Positions 1 to 11,073 of a stretch of DNA of 64,000 nucleotides are shown piece by piece (positions within the stretch are counted from its first letter, which is position 1; every line of letters starts with the position of its first letter). The stretch lies in NCBI GenBank assembly GCA_039881045.1, contig JAYWVB010000063.1, positions 1-64,000 on the forward strand. Reading direction: 5' to 3'. The notes below the pieces were generated by a model. The model did not search any database. It was not told the DNA's origin and saw only the letters and a list, made by a program, of their open reading frames with translations. A program made the translations under genes and the position numbers. The stretch is from Chaetomium olivaceum. Taxonomy: Eukaryota; Ascomycota; Sordariomycetes; Sordariales; Chaetomiaceae.

Positions 1-573
1 GTCTCGCTGACAAGAAGTTGGGAGCGTGCCAGATCGGAAACGGGAAGATCTTCGTTGGTTCCCCACAACCAGGCACTGCCACACAAAGATGCAGCCCCTG
101 ATTGGCAACTTCCCCACAGACCAGGGGACCGCAGCTGATGGCATTGTCACGGATTCCCAGGGGATTTCCGGGTTTTGTCACACACGTGTTCTCCCAGGGT
201 TCTGTTCTGCGATCTGCAACTTTGGGGTTCATTGGTGATAATAGTTTTGCCCTTTAACTTAGACCAACTGACCCTAACTGTCTTTTTTTTCGGACTGGTT
301 TCTCTCGCAAGCGCGTTTTTGCAACACACAGCAACAACATCGTCACCTTCAGCTTCGGTTTCACCCGATCGGCTTAATGGCGGTTGACGTCACATTGCTT
401 CGGAACCGTATCGGCATCTGCGAAGCCATCGTCAAAACCCCCTGAGATTGCGATCGGACTGTAACCTTGTCACGCGCAACTTCAGACGAGACGAACATAA
501 GGGCGAACGGATAAGAACCAAGTCTTTGCAACCCCTCACAACCAACCGAGCAGCCGACCAAACCTTCCACGCC
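1..573. other. Upstream region, no gene seen
   Basis: No convincing coding sequence. The short open frames here do not resemble proteins and overlap each other on both strands. The 3' part is the likely promoter and 5' leader of the transporter that starts at 574. Confidence 0.5.
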
Positions 574-2095
574 ATGGTCCGGCCCAGCGACGCTCACTCC
601 GCCGATCCCCTCCTCGCCAATCCCAAGCACCACAACCACGACCACAACCACGACCACGACCACGACCACGACGAGGTCGACAACCGCAGCCGCACCTACT
701 ACCGCAGCTCCAGCCGTGACGCGAGCCCGCTCCCCCCTTCCAAACCGACCCCTTACCCGCGCCTCACACCCTCCTTCGCCTCCACCCCAAACAACGACCT
801 CCTGTCACCCCACTCCTCCTCCTCCCGACCAACCTCGCGCGCCGCACCACCGCCACCAGCACCACCACGACCATGCGCTCGCGCAGCCCCTCCCACGCGA
901 CCGCCGCCGCCGCGCGCGCCGAGGCCAGCCGCAAGTACACCTTCGCGGCCTTTTCCCTCGTCGTCTCGCTCGTCTCCTTCACCGCGCAGACGATACTCGC
1001 CTCCCACATCCAGCACGACCGCGGCTGGGACAAGGACCTACTGCATGATGTACCTGACCCACGGCTCGTGGACGCTGCTGTGGCCGCTGCAGCTGCTGGT
1101 GCTGCGCGCGCAGCGGAGGGCGGGCGTGGAGCCGGTTCTGGGACGGCCATCTGAGGACGGTGCGGGGGATTGCCTTGGTGGTGGAGACGAGGGATGTCAA
1201 GGCCGGGGTGCATGCTGCGCAGCACGGGGGCGGACTGTTGGAGTATGGCCATTCGCCCTGGCCGTATCTGGCCAAGGCCACCGCGGTCATCACGTCAGCG
1301 TTGACGGTGGCGGGCCTGTCGTGGTATTTGGCGGTTTCGATGACCACGCCGAGCGATTTGACGGCGATTTATAACTGCAGCGCGTTTTTCGCGTATGCGT
1401 TTTCCGTGCCGCTGCTGAAGGAGAGGCTGAGGGGGGACAAGATGCTGGCCGTGGCTGTGGCTATTGTGGGCGTGTTGGTGGTTGCCTATGGGGATGGTGG
1501 CGGGGATGGGTCCTCAGAGGAGTCGTCGGCCATACCGGGGGCGGGTGGAGATGTGGTTGATCCGGGGTCGAGGTTCGCCGGGAACATGATCATCGGCGTC
1601 GGGTCGGTGTTGTACGGGCTGTACGAGGTGCTGTACAAGCGCTTCGCGTGCCCGCCCGACGGGATGGACGCCACCAAGGGGGTCATCTTTGCGAACACCT
1701 TCGGTAGCCTAATGGGGGCCTTCACGCTATTTGTGCTGTGGATCCCGCTGCCGGTCCTGCACGTCATGGGATGGGAGACGTTTGAGGTGCCGACGGGCGA
1801 GACCGCGTGGTTGCTGTTCATCAGCGTTATCATGAACATGCTGTTCTCGGGCTCGTTCCTCGTGCTCATCTCGCTAACCAGCCCGGTGCTCAGTTCCGTG
1901 GCGTCGCTACTGACCATCTTCATGGTTGCCATTGTCGACTGGTACATGACGGGCACGCCGCTGAGCGGGGCGGCCATGTTTGGCGGGCTGCTGATTGTTA
2001 TCGCATTTGTCATGCTGAGCTGGAGCACATGGCGCGAGATGAACGAGGAGGAGCACAGGAAGCAGGTCGACTTGAGTGGTGACGAGGATGATTAG
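574..2095 (+). CDS. SLC35/EamA-type membrane transporter, frame broken
   Basis: Multi-pass transporter of the drug/metabolite (EamA, SLC35F-like; yeast THI74/YML018C-like) superfamily, probably in an internal membrane; the substrate cannot be told. The N-terminus is soluble, with a His-Asp repeat (HNHDHNHDHDHDHD, about 637-678), followed by a Ser/Pro-rich stretch. The first membrane helix (KYTFAAFSLVVSLVSFTAQT) is in frame 3. The next conserved piece (YCMMYLTHGSWTLLWPLQ) is in frame 1. The rest (SPWPYLAKATAVITSALTVA onward, with EamA signature AIYNCSAFFAYAFSVPL) is in frame 2 and runs to the stop. Reading the whole protein needs frame changes near 865, 1035 and 1135. No intron borders fit these points. 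Either the assembly has indels in this GC-rich stretch or the gene is dying. The start at 574 is the first ATG of the frame with the His-Asp repeat. Confidence 0.75.
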
Positions 2096-2853
2096 TGGCT
2101 CGTGAGATGCCGGCTGGTCTGGTGCGAGGTGACATTGTCCGACGTTGCTGGTCCGGAATATGATGCTCACGGGGATATTTAGAACAGATAGTTTGGTTTG
2201 GGTCTAGAATCTAGGAACATATAGAGACGGGCCAGCCCGGGCGATGGTGTGTATAGAAGAGAGGGACCAATGGGGTGGGAAATCTTGCACAGCGAGACGG
2301 CTGTTGCGGGTGTCTTCGATCTCTCCCAAATGGTTTCCTAGATGTTTCTGGATGTGATAGACATACCTTACTAATTTAACGATGGTTGAAGTAATACGGC
2401 TTTCAAGGAGTAGCTCGGATCAACTGCACGGCAGTTAAATATTGCGAGAAATGATGTGTGCTGTTTCGTCGCAGGAAGCCATTCCGGGATAAACAAAAAC
2501 ACGGACACTTCATTTGAAGGGATCGTCCCTGAGTCATCTATAAGGCTCGGGTGTGTTCCTCAAATCACCCCAATGTTAGACAGTCGCATTCTGGGTAGAA
2601 AGCCCACGGTCATACTCCTTGCTGATATTATCCATCGGAGCATTCTTTCCTTATGGTTGAGGTCAGAAGCTAAAACTAGGTAAGCTATGTTGTCCCCCGA
2701 AACCACGCTGATAATATCACACTTCCTCGGGGCCATCGTCGACGACCTCTCCGGTGGCAAGAAGACGCTTTCCTGGTGGAAGAGGCAGTGCGCGGCTTGA
2801 CGGTCGTTGCCTAGATGGATATATCAGTCATGCTCTCAGATATAGCTTGACCA
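2096..2853. other. Intergenic, nothing recognised
   Basis: This is the 3' flank of the transporter and the end of the kinase-like relic. I see no coding sequence with family resemblance and no clear repeat. Confidence 0.4.
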
Positions 2854-4215
2854 TCAGAATCCCAGCACCCACCATTCAATAAACGGCTCGCCGCGCTTGA
2901 TTAAATCCCGCCGCCATTGCGATCGCTCCCGAGACATATTGCCCATGGACTCGACAAGCGGAAAACTCGGGCAGTGACGGCCAGTCGATGTGATCTGGCG
3001 CCTGCTTGTAACTGGTGAATGTTGTGTCGATGTCCTTCCGTGCAGCCACCTACTCCTCAAGAACACGCCGGTACTCGGCGACCTCAACACCCTCTTCTAG
3101 GCGGACATCGGGATGTTTTTCCCACGTCTCCTTTTCGAGCACCATAGAGACGTCGAGTTCATGCGGGTAGTTCTCGTCGCAGAAAGAGAGGTCCCGCGTG
3201 ATGACCTCGTAAAGAGTGAAGACGGCCAACTTGACATCGTTCCGGTCCTGGTCGTAGCTATACACGTCCCCCCGGTGGTCCTTGTCACCCTCCCAGCCGA
3301 GCCTGGCGCCCAGATTGAAGTCAAAAATCTTCAGCTGGGTCTCGGGGTCAATCAGGAGGTTCCACAGGCAGATATCACCGTGAACGATGCCTAGTTTGAG
3401 GTTCAGGTAGTCTATCGTCTGGGGAGCGGCAAGACCAGATTGTTAGCGTTCAGCAAAATGGACACCGTCTCTGGGCGAGAGTGTGCAACATACCGTTATG
3501 AGTTGTTTGAGGTGGGCGAGTGTGAAGATTCGGCTGAAGTTGTCTGAGATGGTGCCTCCTGCAATGAATGGAGTGGTGAACCCTACTACCTTGTCGGGGC
3601 CGCCAGGTGTAGCCGAGTCGACAACCAGGCAATCCAAGGGAACGATGTTTGGGTGACTAGGGAGTCTAAGAGTACAGTTGACTTCATGCCAAAACATGGT
3701 GATGTTGCCCTCGTTCATGTAATATTTGAAGACAACATGCTTCGGTTCATGGTCAGGCGCAGGCTCGTATACCGTGTGATCTGTCTGTACTCCAAGACGC
3801 TCAATCTCGGTGAGCTGACTCCGGCGAATCTTTCGTAACCCTTCCGGGAAGTGACTTGGTGAAGGATAGAATGGGACGAGAGGGATATCATCCTGACGGC
3901 TGTGGAAGATGATAATAACTCGAAGTCATCCGACACTTTGATTTTCACGACATCTTCCGGCAGATCGTCGATAAGCTCCTCGAGGGCCTCGTAGATGAAC
4001 TCCTCATCTCTCTTTTCTGCAGTTACAACCGCGATGGTACGGCGCTGATCCCAGTCGAGAACCCTGTGGTAGAAGCCGCTGGGAGTCCAGCTGTCAAATA
4101 TTGATTTGAACCGTGAGTCTAGGTCGTGCCCGTCAAAGTAGCCCATAGTGCTGAGACGCGTAATAAGATACTTCGGGTTGGGCCAGGTAGGGCGTGACAG
4201 CGTGGGAGTGGGCAA
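2854..4215 (-). pseudogene. Fungal kinase-like protein (HGD/DFN type), decayed
   Basis: Fungus-specific protein-kinase-like gene read leftward. The N-terminal half starts MPTPTLSRPTW at 4215 and runs to SDDFE. Near 3920 one base is missing, after which the frame continues as IIIFHSRQDDIPLVPFYPS. A good intron (GTATGT...AG, 3419-3493) joins HLKQLIT to TIDYLNLKLGIVHGDICLWN. The catalytic loop is HGDICLWN (HxD and Asn present) and the metal-binding loop is FDFN instead of DFG. A TAG at 3050-3052 replaces an expected Trp after YRRVLEE. The downstream sequence is still coding-like (VAARKDIDTTFTSYKQAPDH), then one extra T near 2965 moves the frame to FPLVESMGNMSRERSQWRRD, which ends at 2854. With one nonsense change and two indels I call it a pseudogene. 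Its start is 251 bp from the divergent gene at 4467. Confidence 0.7.
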
Positions 4216-4466
4216 GTGATTGAGCTTGACAATGTTGAAAGTGATGCTCTAGGAAATTAAATGCGTTGCAGCGGACGCGGGGCAGTCAAACAATACCGCT
4301 TCCAAACACTCAGCTGCAAAGCCGTTTCGAGGCCCGTGCCGCGTATTGTGAACGAACCCCTCGAAGACGGCGATGTCGAGGTATACGCCAAGCCGTCGGA
4401 CACAAACACACCTCCATGCCCACCGTGTCACCGACGCGGCACAGCTGATCTATCTGCCAGTCCAAG

Positions 4467-5093
4467 ATGGGAGAAGACCTCGCCATTCAGCACCACCGGA
4501 ACCTACTCCAGTGCACCCATCCCGGTTCCACCCGGTCCGAGTACAGCATTGTCGTCGCGCATTTCCGCTACGACCACGACCGCTACGAGAAATGGCGTGA
4601 GGGCCAGTTAACGACCAGCAGCGGGCAGGTGCTGAAGCGCAAGGATGTCGCCTGGACTTCCTCGGGCAGGCCCGCCGCCAAGAACAAGGTGGCAGTGACT
4701 AAGTCGGGCAGAATCACCAAGAAGGACAGTAGTGGCAAAAGGGGCGGCGGCAAGGTCAGACAGGCCCCATCGTACACCACCTCGGGCAAGCCCGACCCCA
4801 GGGTCGTGGCAAGGCAGCATCCCCCTGCACCCCCACCCGGCGGCTTCAGAAGACCGACTGTGAGACCCATCTGCGGGCACTTCCCTCCTGTGCAAGCCAA
4901 GCGTGTTGCCCATCCCCTCCCGCTGCCGCAGCAAAAAGACCCATCGCAGTTGCGCGCCGGTGATAGGAAAGGCATAGCTTTGGGTCATGGCACCATGGCG
5001 AATGGACGGGCATCCATCGATAGTTCAGGGAGGTGGTTGTTCGGCATGGGTATTACACGCAGGCCGTGGAGAGGGAAGGGGTACATTGGATAA
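4467..5093 (+). CDS. Hypothetical basic, low-complexity protein
   Basis: Uninterrupted 208-residue frame, not assigned to a family. The N-terminal third looks folded (EYSIVVAHFRYDHDRYEKWR). The remainder is rich in Lys, Arg, Gly, Ser and Pro, with loosely repeated SSGRPAA, KSGRITK and TSGKPDP segments. There is no signal peptide or membrane segment, so a nuclear or cytosolic protein is possible. The ATG at 4467 is the first in frame. The gene is divergent from the kinase relic. Codon and GC content match nearby genes. An upstream exon cannot be excluded. Confidence 0.5.
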   Translation: MGEDLAIQHHRNLLQCTHPGSTRSEYSIVVAHFRYDHDRYEKWREGQLTTSSGQVLKRKDVAWTSSGRPAAKNKVAVTKSGRITKKDSSGKRGGGKVRQAPSYTTSGKPDPRVVARQHPPAPPPGGFRRPTVRPICGHFPPVQAKRVAHPLPLPQQKDPSQLRAGDRKGIALGHGTMANGRASIDSSGRWLFGMGITRRPWRGKGYIG

Positions 5094-6004
5094 ATTAGAC
5101 GGCATAGGGTTGGGTACTCGCTGGCGAGCTAGTTTGACGGCGGGCTGGTCCCATCAATAGACGCCTGTTTTGCAAACAGGATTATAACTTTTATGTGACG
5201 TGTTGCTGACACCCACAGCGCATATACAAGCGCTTTCTTTTTTGTTATCTTTCTCAGAGTAAAGCTCGTTTGCTTTTCTCAAAGCAGAGCACCCCTTGCA
5301 TAATCTCCCCAGTGTTTTATTTCCGATTTCTCGTCGAGAGTGATCACCTGCAGCCGATATGTCACCACGAGATCGCGGTCCGATCTGTGTTCGACAGTCC
5401 TGCCAGCCTCTGCAAACACGGAGAGGGACCCGGTCGGGGGAATTAGAGGTCCTCCTGTTGGATAACCAACAGCCACAATTCCACGGTGATCACACAGATA
5501 ATGGGAGCTTACAACAATAGATTTTAGGTGCTCATGAGCAACTCAGAAGTGATTAAATTGATCTCTTCGTCTCTCTCTTTTTTCTCTCAGAGTTTGTCAG
5601 GACAAGTGGTTTTTATCCCAAATCTCTCCTTTGTCTCCTCGAGTTAACCCGTAGTTATCCGAGGCTTTGTGTTGCCAAAATGCCATGAATCCGTTTCCGG
5701 TACTTTGTCCGTTTCTGGATGTCATGACCGTTTCCGGTGCCATGACTTTCCAACACCTCCCTCCAATGCCACTGCCACTGCCACTCCCAATGCACACATC
5801 ACACCAGTTACCATAAACACTTTCTTCAAGCCTTTCCCCTTCTTTCCCAAACCTGCAATATATTGTGCCACCTTGTCTTGCTTAACACTTTCTTTCACGT
5901 AGTTTTCCTCCAGTTGGAGGTTTTTTTACTTGGATTTCGTTTATTTTCATCCGTGGCGACAAAGTTGGATCTCGACTTCCCAGTAGAAGAGTTGAGGGGA
6001 ACCA
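5094..6004. other. Intergenic, nothing recognised
   Basis: AT-richer stretch between convergent gene ends, with short T-rich runs and a small GCCACT/TGCCACT repeat near 5768-5790. No protein with family resemblance was found in six frames. Confidence 0.4.
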
Positions 6005-7295
6005 TCAAGACCTCGACCTGGCTGTCCTGGGTAAGAAGTCGGCGTGTCCGGAAACATGAATTGTGGATACCGCGCCGGGTGGTGTTGGAAGAGGCTCGGC
6101 GTTGATCGGATGGTCGAGATCCTGGGGCCTTTTGAGGATGGACCCTAGTTTAACCGAGTCGGGCGTTAGGTCGTAGTTCGGGACTAAGAAGTAGGTCGGA
6201 CGGCCACGGAATACGGATAGCGGCATATGGAATGGCCACATGAAACCGAAGCTCTTTTGAGAGTTCCACTCATCAGCAAAGAGTTTTCCAAATAGCGACA
6301 CCGCCCGGAGCGTGGTGGCGCCGGCAATAACGAGGGCGATGATCTGGCCGACCGAGTCGATCGCTGATGTGGGTTGTAAGTTGAGGTCCCGCATCGCCAC
6401 CTCGGCCGCCGCCAGTGAAGTGAGCGTATACATGCCATACCAGCCGTACATAAAGGACACTGTGGCTGGATACTCGCCGTAGCGGGCCACCCCGTAGCTG
6501 CCCGGACCGGCCCCTGACTGGCCATCAGCAATGTAGGGATACGTGATCCCAACTAGCAATCCGCCTTTCTCCTGCTCGTCGTCGTCATCCCCCTTGCCCG
6601 TGGGCTCCGCCTCGTGGAAGGTTTCGGCATTATAAATGGCGTGAAATGCCGCCTGACAGAAGCCGACACATCGAGAGGCGTAGTACACCCAAAAGACCAC
6701 CCTCCCCCGCGACGAGGGCAGGCAATTGCTCAGCCACGCCCACCAGAATACAGTCAAACACCCACACTCATCCATCGAGAACGAGCCCTCGAACAAGTTC
6801 GACACCAGCACCGGTACAATAGACAGGCCAAACACCTGCGTCAGGACAAACAACAATGCCGACCTGCCACCGCGCTGCCAGCGTCTCCTTGGCCGCGAGC
6901 TGGATAGACAGGGCCATGTTCTGGGCGTCGAGGATCATGGCGCCGGCGGCCGCGTCCGGAGGCGACAGCGTACCGCGGCGGAGCTGCACGAGCAGGGCGA
7001 TGGCGAGCGAGACGTGCGTCAGCACCAGGCCCGCTCCGATTTCCTTAGCGCCGGTCGCTTTGAGGTGGAAGTTGCCCATCAGCGTGATGAGGATGAGCAC
7101 GCCCACTTGCACCCACACGGCGATGCGGACGCCCATGCCGGCGACGTCGGCGTCGATTCCCGTGGTGCACTGGCTACCTGTGTTCTCGGTTTGGGTGTTT
7201 GGGTTGGCGAATGTGATGGGTACCAACACTGTTCCTAGCATCGCGATGCCGACGGGGGAGATCCATTGTCGCAGCGGGATGTATGTATGTACCAT
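6005..7295 (-). CDS. Fungal multi-pass membrane protein, function unknown
   Basis: Leftward gene for an integral membrane protein of a fungal family that typically carries a D.D.AGxGVR segment (here DADVAGMGVRIAVWVQ). The N-terminal part (start MVHTYIPLRQWISPVG at 7295) has hydrophobic stretches LGTVLVPITF, VGVLILITLMG and VLTHVSLAIALLVQL. After AAKETLAARWQVG, near 6855, the frame shifts by one base into LLFVLTQVFGLSIVPVLV and continues through further membrane segments (VVFWVYYASRCVGFCQAAF; IIALVIAGATTL) to a polar tail ending at 6005. No intron fits the shift, so it is an indel or an assembly error. An ATG 114 bases further upstream (7409) would add a poorly supported extension. No enzyme motif is visible. 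Confidence 0.6.
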
Positions 7296-8104
7296 CTCTT
7301 CTCGTTGACGCTCGGCACGAAGATGAGGAGCTCGAGAACAAAGACAAAAACTTGCAGTGTGAAAAAAAACTGCAACAATAGCGAGCCGGGATTCGACACC
7401 AGGGATCATGATTACGGTTGGCCTCCAGGCCTTGGAGAGGTTGATGTAGCCTTTGGCGGGGGGGTTGTCAGTTGTTGTTGATTAGGTACGAATACAGGAA
7501 CAGTGCCATGTCACACTGCCCCGCTCCTCATGTTCTGCAGTGTTTAGTGATGCCTGATGGGCGATCCTTGCTATTGTTGCATTGCCGCCGAGGTAGATAC
7601 AGACTGGGAAAGGCGATCGCGCTGGGACGACGACGCCATATTCGACCGCCAATGGAGAGGTTGTCTTGCGTTTGGTGTCTATGGTAGCGAAACGAGAGCG
7701 GAAGCAAGCTGGAGGGTAGGGGGCAGTTGATGCCGTGCGACCCAAGGGGTGTTGGTCAGATTGTCACCCAACAGCCAATTTGCGAAGTCTAAAACCATAT
7801 ACCGGCGTTGCCATGAGAGTTGATGTGCTTAATAACTGATAACAACATCACAACAGGCGGTAAGCTGTTGCGTCTTTCATAGTATAGTTGCGACCGGATT
7901 ACCTTATGTTTTAGACGCGTCACGCACGCTATCACCAGACTTTTAAAACGGCTGGATGTAGTGCGACCACCCTCGTAAACCTCTCGTCATTTTTCTTTCT
8001 TTCTGCGTGCTCCCTCCCTTGCAAGCCAATTCCCGGGTCTACTCTTCTGTAGGTTTCCTATTGCCGTGTGAAAGGAGGTCCGGGGTAAGTCATTCCACTG
8101 CTAT
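7296..8104. other. Intergenic, nothing recognised
   Basis: Upstream region of the membrane protein gene. Several short frames on both strands, none convincing. Confidence 0.35.
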
Positions 8105-8467
8105 CTATGTTGTTCTAGCCAAGAACCAGGACGGCGTCCGGAAATGGCCCGATTTGCAGCTCGTTCCCTCGTACGAGACCTGCCATGCAAGGTCGTTGAT
8201 CATGGTGTCTTCCCACAACCCGGCTGCATAACGCGAGGGTAGTCTGGATTTAAACCTTTCGGCGTGGCCGGATAGAGCTGGCAGTTTGTCAGACGGGTGA
8301 GAGAGTTGAAGAGCTGAGTACTGCTGGACCACAGGGTGCCATGACGCCTCCAGACCCAGATGTTCCCAATTCACTCCCGGGTATGCTTGCTTAATCCCCC
8401 GCATCCCATGGTCCAACTTCCCGACGCATTGCAGTCTGTTCACAGCACTCAGAGACCAACTCCTCAT
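8105..8467 (-). pseudogene. HET-domain protein remnant
   Basis: A 120-residue open frame resembles the C-terminal part of heterokaryon-incompatibility (HET) proteins. It has VVQQYSALQLSHPSDKLPAL (family: Y S.L.LT...DRLPAL), RYAAGLWEDTMINDLAWQV (family: YLAGLW.D.L..DLLW.V) and FRTPSWFLAR (family: R.PTWSWAS). The Trp-rich motif is damaged and the N-terminal HET signature is not visible upstream. I read this as an isolated relic of a self/non-self recognition gene. The family call rests on these three motif matches only. Confidence 0.55.
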
Positions 8468-11073
8468 CGGCGAAATTCAGCACTCGCGGAGATAGGAACC
8501 TTTCTTCAAACATCCATCACCAGCTGAAAAGATGAAGCTGATTGGGCATCTCTAAATGTGGTGTTACTTCAATGGGCCACACGCTGCGATAGGTACTGCA
8601 GCACGAGAACAGCCTCCAGCCAAGCCTGAGTCGGCAGTTTGCACCGTGACCTGAGCCCTCAAACCAACCAGACTTTTCATAATGGAGTGACCGGGCAATA
8701 CTCGATTCGGACCGGTACTCACGAGATTGAAAGATGTTCATTCGTCGTCCATCACTCGTCGGGCCAAGGCCTTCCCAACGGCCCCCAACCCCCACTCCAC
8801 CCACACACGACGCAAGGGATTTCCCAGGTATGTAGGGTACTTTTAGTCGTCAAACTGCGGAGGACTTTCGCCGTTGATATTTTGGACTAGCACCAAGGGC
8901 ATTCTTAGCCCCTGGCCCTAATCCTGGGGCCAACATAGACCACTGTCATATGTAGAGACACGACCGCAAAAACCTGCTGCAACTTGCCATTGTTGCCATT
9001 GCACGTGGTATTGATATTGACCCAGAGTGGCGGAATGGGTTCTAGGAAATTAGAAAACATGGCACAGTCTAGCACTGGTTAGTTATTCTACTCCCTATCC
9101 TGCTGGAAACACCAAGTTTGTTGTATCTGGTGATAAGTTAGGTTGTTGAAATAGCGGTCCGCTGGTAAAAGAGAGGTGGCAGTCTGTTAGAACGTAGGCT
9201 TTAGTACTGGCGGGATGGGAAATTGTGGGCCGTTGAGTGTGTATGGATGAAGGAGGCAGGCACAGAGACAATGGGGGTACTTGCGGGGAAGGGGGGTAGG
9301 GCATTGTGCTCCTCATGTTGTTACAAGCGGTGTTGTTATCGCAGCGGAACCTAGGGTGGCGTAACCCGCATATATATATCATGTGGCGCTGAGCAGCTTC
9401 AGTCAAATAACCCTCATTCATCATTCTCATCTCTTGGACCTGCCGGTCTTGTGGGTAAAACTCAACTCGAGGGCGGCCAGGTTAAATCCAGGGGCACCTG
9501 TTGTTAGCCCACTTTCACTCTATGCCGAACAACAATGCCGTTATTTCCGTCGGACGCACCAAGTCGATGCTCCCTAAAATCGCTGCATTCCCTTTCGTTG
9601 GTCCTGCCCGTCTCGACTCCCGGTCGAAAGGGTTGACAGGGGTGCTGATCCGCCAAAGGGCCCAACAACAGCCGGGCGACAAATGGTGGACTGACAATGT
9701 CGCCCCGGTCCGTCTCCGGCGTTATTCTATTGTTTCCATGCGGCTGCTTTTTGTACCTGCTTTTGCGGTGTTGGTGGTTTATATGAGCAGTCGTTCTGTC
9801 GTCGTTAGCATTCTATATACTGACCATCTTTTAGAAACATTTTTGACTTTGCTTGCTTTCCAAACTTGCAAACTTCCGCACCTTCCAAGCCCTTGGCGCG
9901 CGGCTCTTATTGTCTTGGGCAAAGCTTAGCCATCACGCCCAGCCGCCGATCCAGGGCTTCTCGAAGCGACGGTTGGGGAGTGCCCAAGACGAGATCCCGA
10001 TTTGGCTGGCAGAACACTGGCGCCATTTCCAGGCTCCCAAGTGCTTATTCGGGAAGCGGTTTTACCCCCGTGTGCCCCACCGCGGCAACTGGTCCATGTA
10101 ACATTATAATCGGTCGGGGGCGGAAAGACGGATGACTCTTCCTCCTGAGTCCTCCGTCTGGGGCTGCACAAGCTTACTTTCGTTGGGAGACCTTGGGCAT
10201 AACTAGAACCGTAGGTGATTGATTTCCTTTGCCGCTGGCGGTTGACCTCGGGAACTGCTCTGTCCATATTGTTCCAAATCTGCAACTGAGGAGAGGTATG
10301 ACTTTGTGTGTGGTAAGCGAATATGCGCAGTTCATAACTAACCCTAAGTAACGCTTGCACCAAATGCCGGCGCGGCACTTTCTATCCCAAATCTGGATCT
10401 CTTGTTCGACCCCACCCCACGCGTCAAGAGATCACATCTCGTTGAACGCCGCATGTCGATCCCGGCTAAACCTCCCTCGTTCCCGTCTCCATGCATCCAC
10501 TCCGGAGAATGCAACCCACGAAAGGAGCGGCCCTGCGGCTCGGAGGTAACCCGGAGAAAGCACCTTGCATATTCCACCGGGGGGTAGCGTATAAGCGGCC
10601 GACTCAGCGTAAGAAACAACTCAAACGCGTACCAGTCTGGTAGTTCTCGTCGGGCCGACCTGTCTCTGCGCCGGGTGGTGTTCAATATCCCCATACGAGA
10701 ACTGTCGTGGGATTGGCGCTGTTCCAATCTGGAAAGGGAATCGGGATGGTTAAACGGTTAGGTTAACTCACGGCCTGGTCATCCCGGCCCTGTTCGTTTG
10801 GTACTTTTTCCGAGTGCCCAACGCGCCGGCAGCATGGGCCCTGCATCGGCGGCACGGCCCTCGGACGAGGGCAGGGCCAGTGGTATGCGTCTTATATGCT
10901 TCTACGTTTCCCAAGCCCGCCTTCCTCGTGCTTTCGAGGGATTTATTTATCTTATACAGGGCCTCTCACGATCCGTCCAAGTGTCACACTTCTGACCAGG
11001 GCTGTGGTCGAGCTCGATTCATTACTCCTCTCCTAGCAGCATCGACAGCTTCCAGCGGAATACTCCAGCAACC
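8468..11073. other. Long gene-poor stretch
   Basis: About 2.6 kb without a recognisable gene. Open frames are short, overlap on both strands and show no family resemblance. Sequence just before 11074 (pyrimidine-rich, with TATATG and CTTATACAGG near 10890-10965) is the likely promoter and leader of the sugar transporter. Confidence 0.4.

Noticed and set aside
361..669. Leftward frame with a poly-Val run
   Set aside because: Opposite-strand reading of the His-Asp repeat and leader of the transporter; no family resemblance.
1486..2028. Long leftward frame over the transporter
   Set aside because: Shadow of the conserved EamA coding sequence on the other strand.
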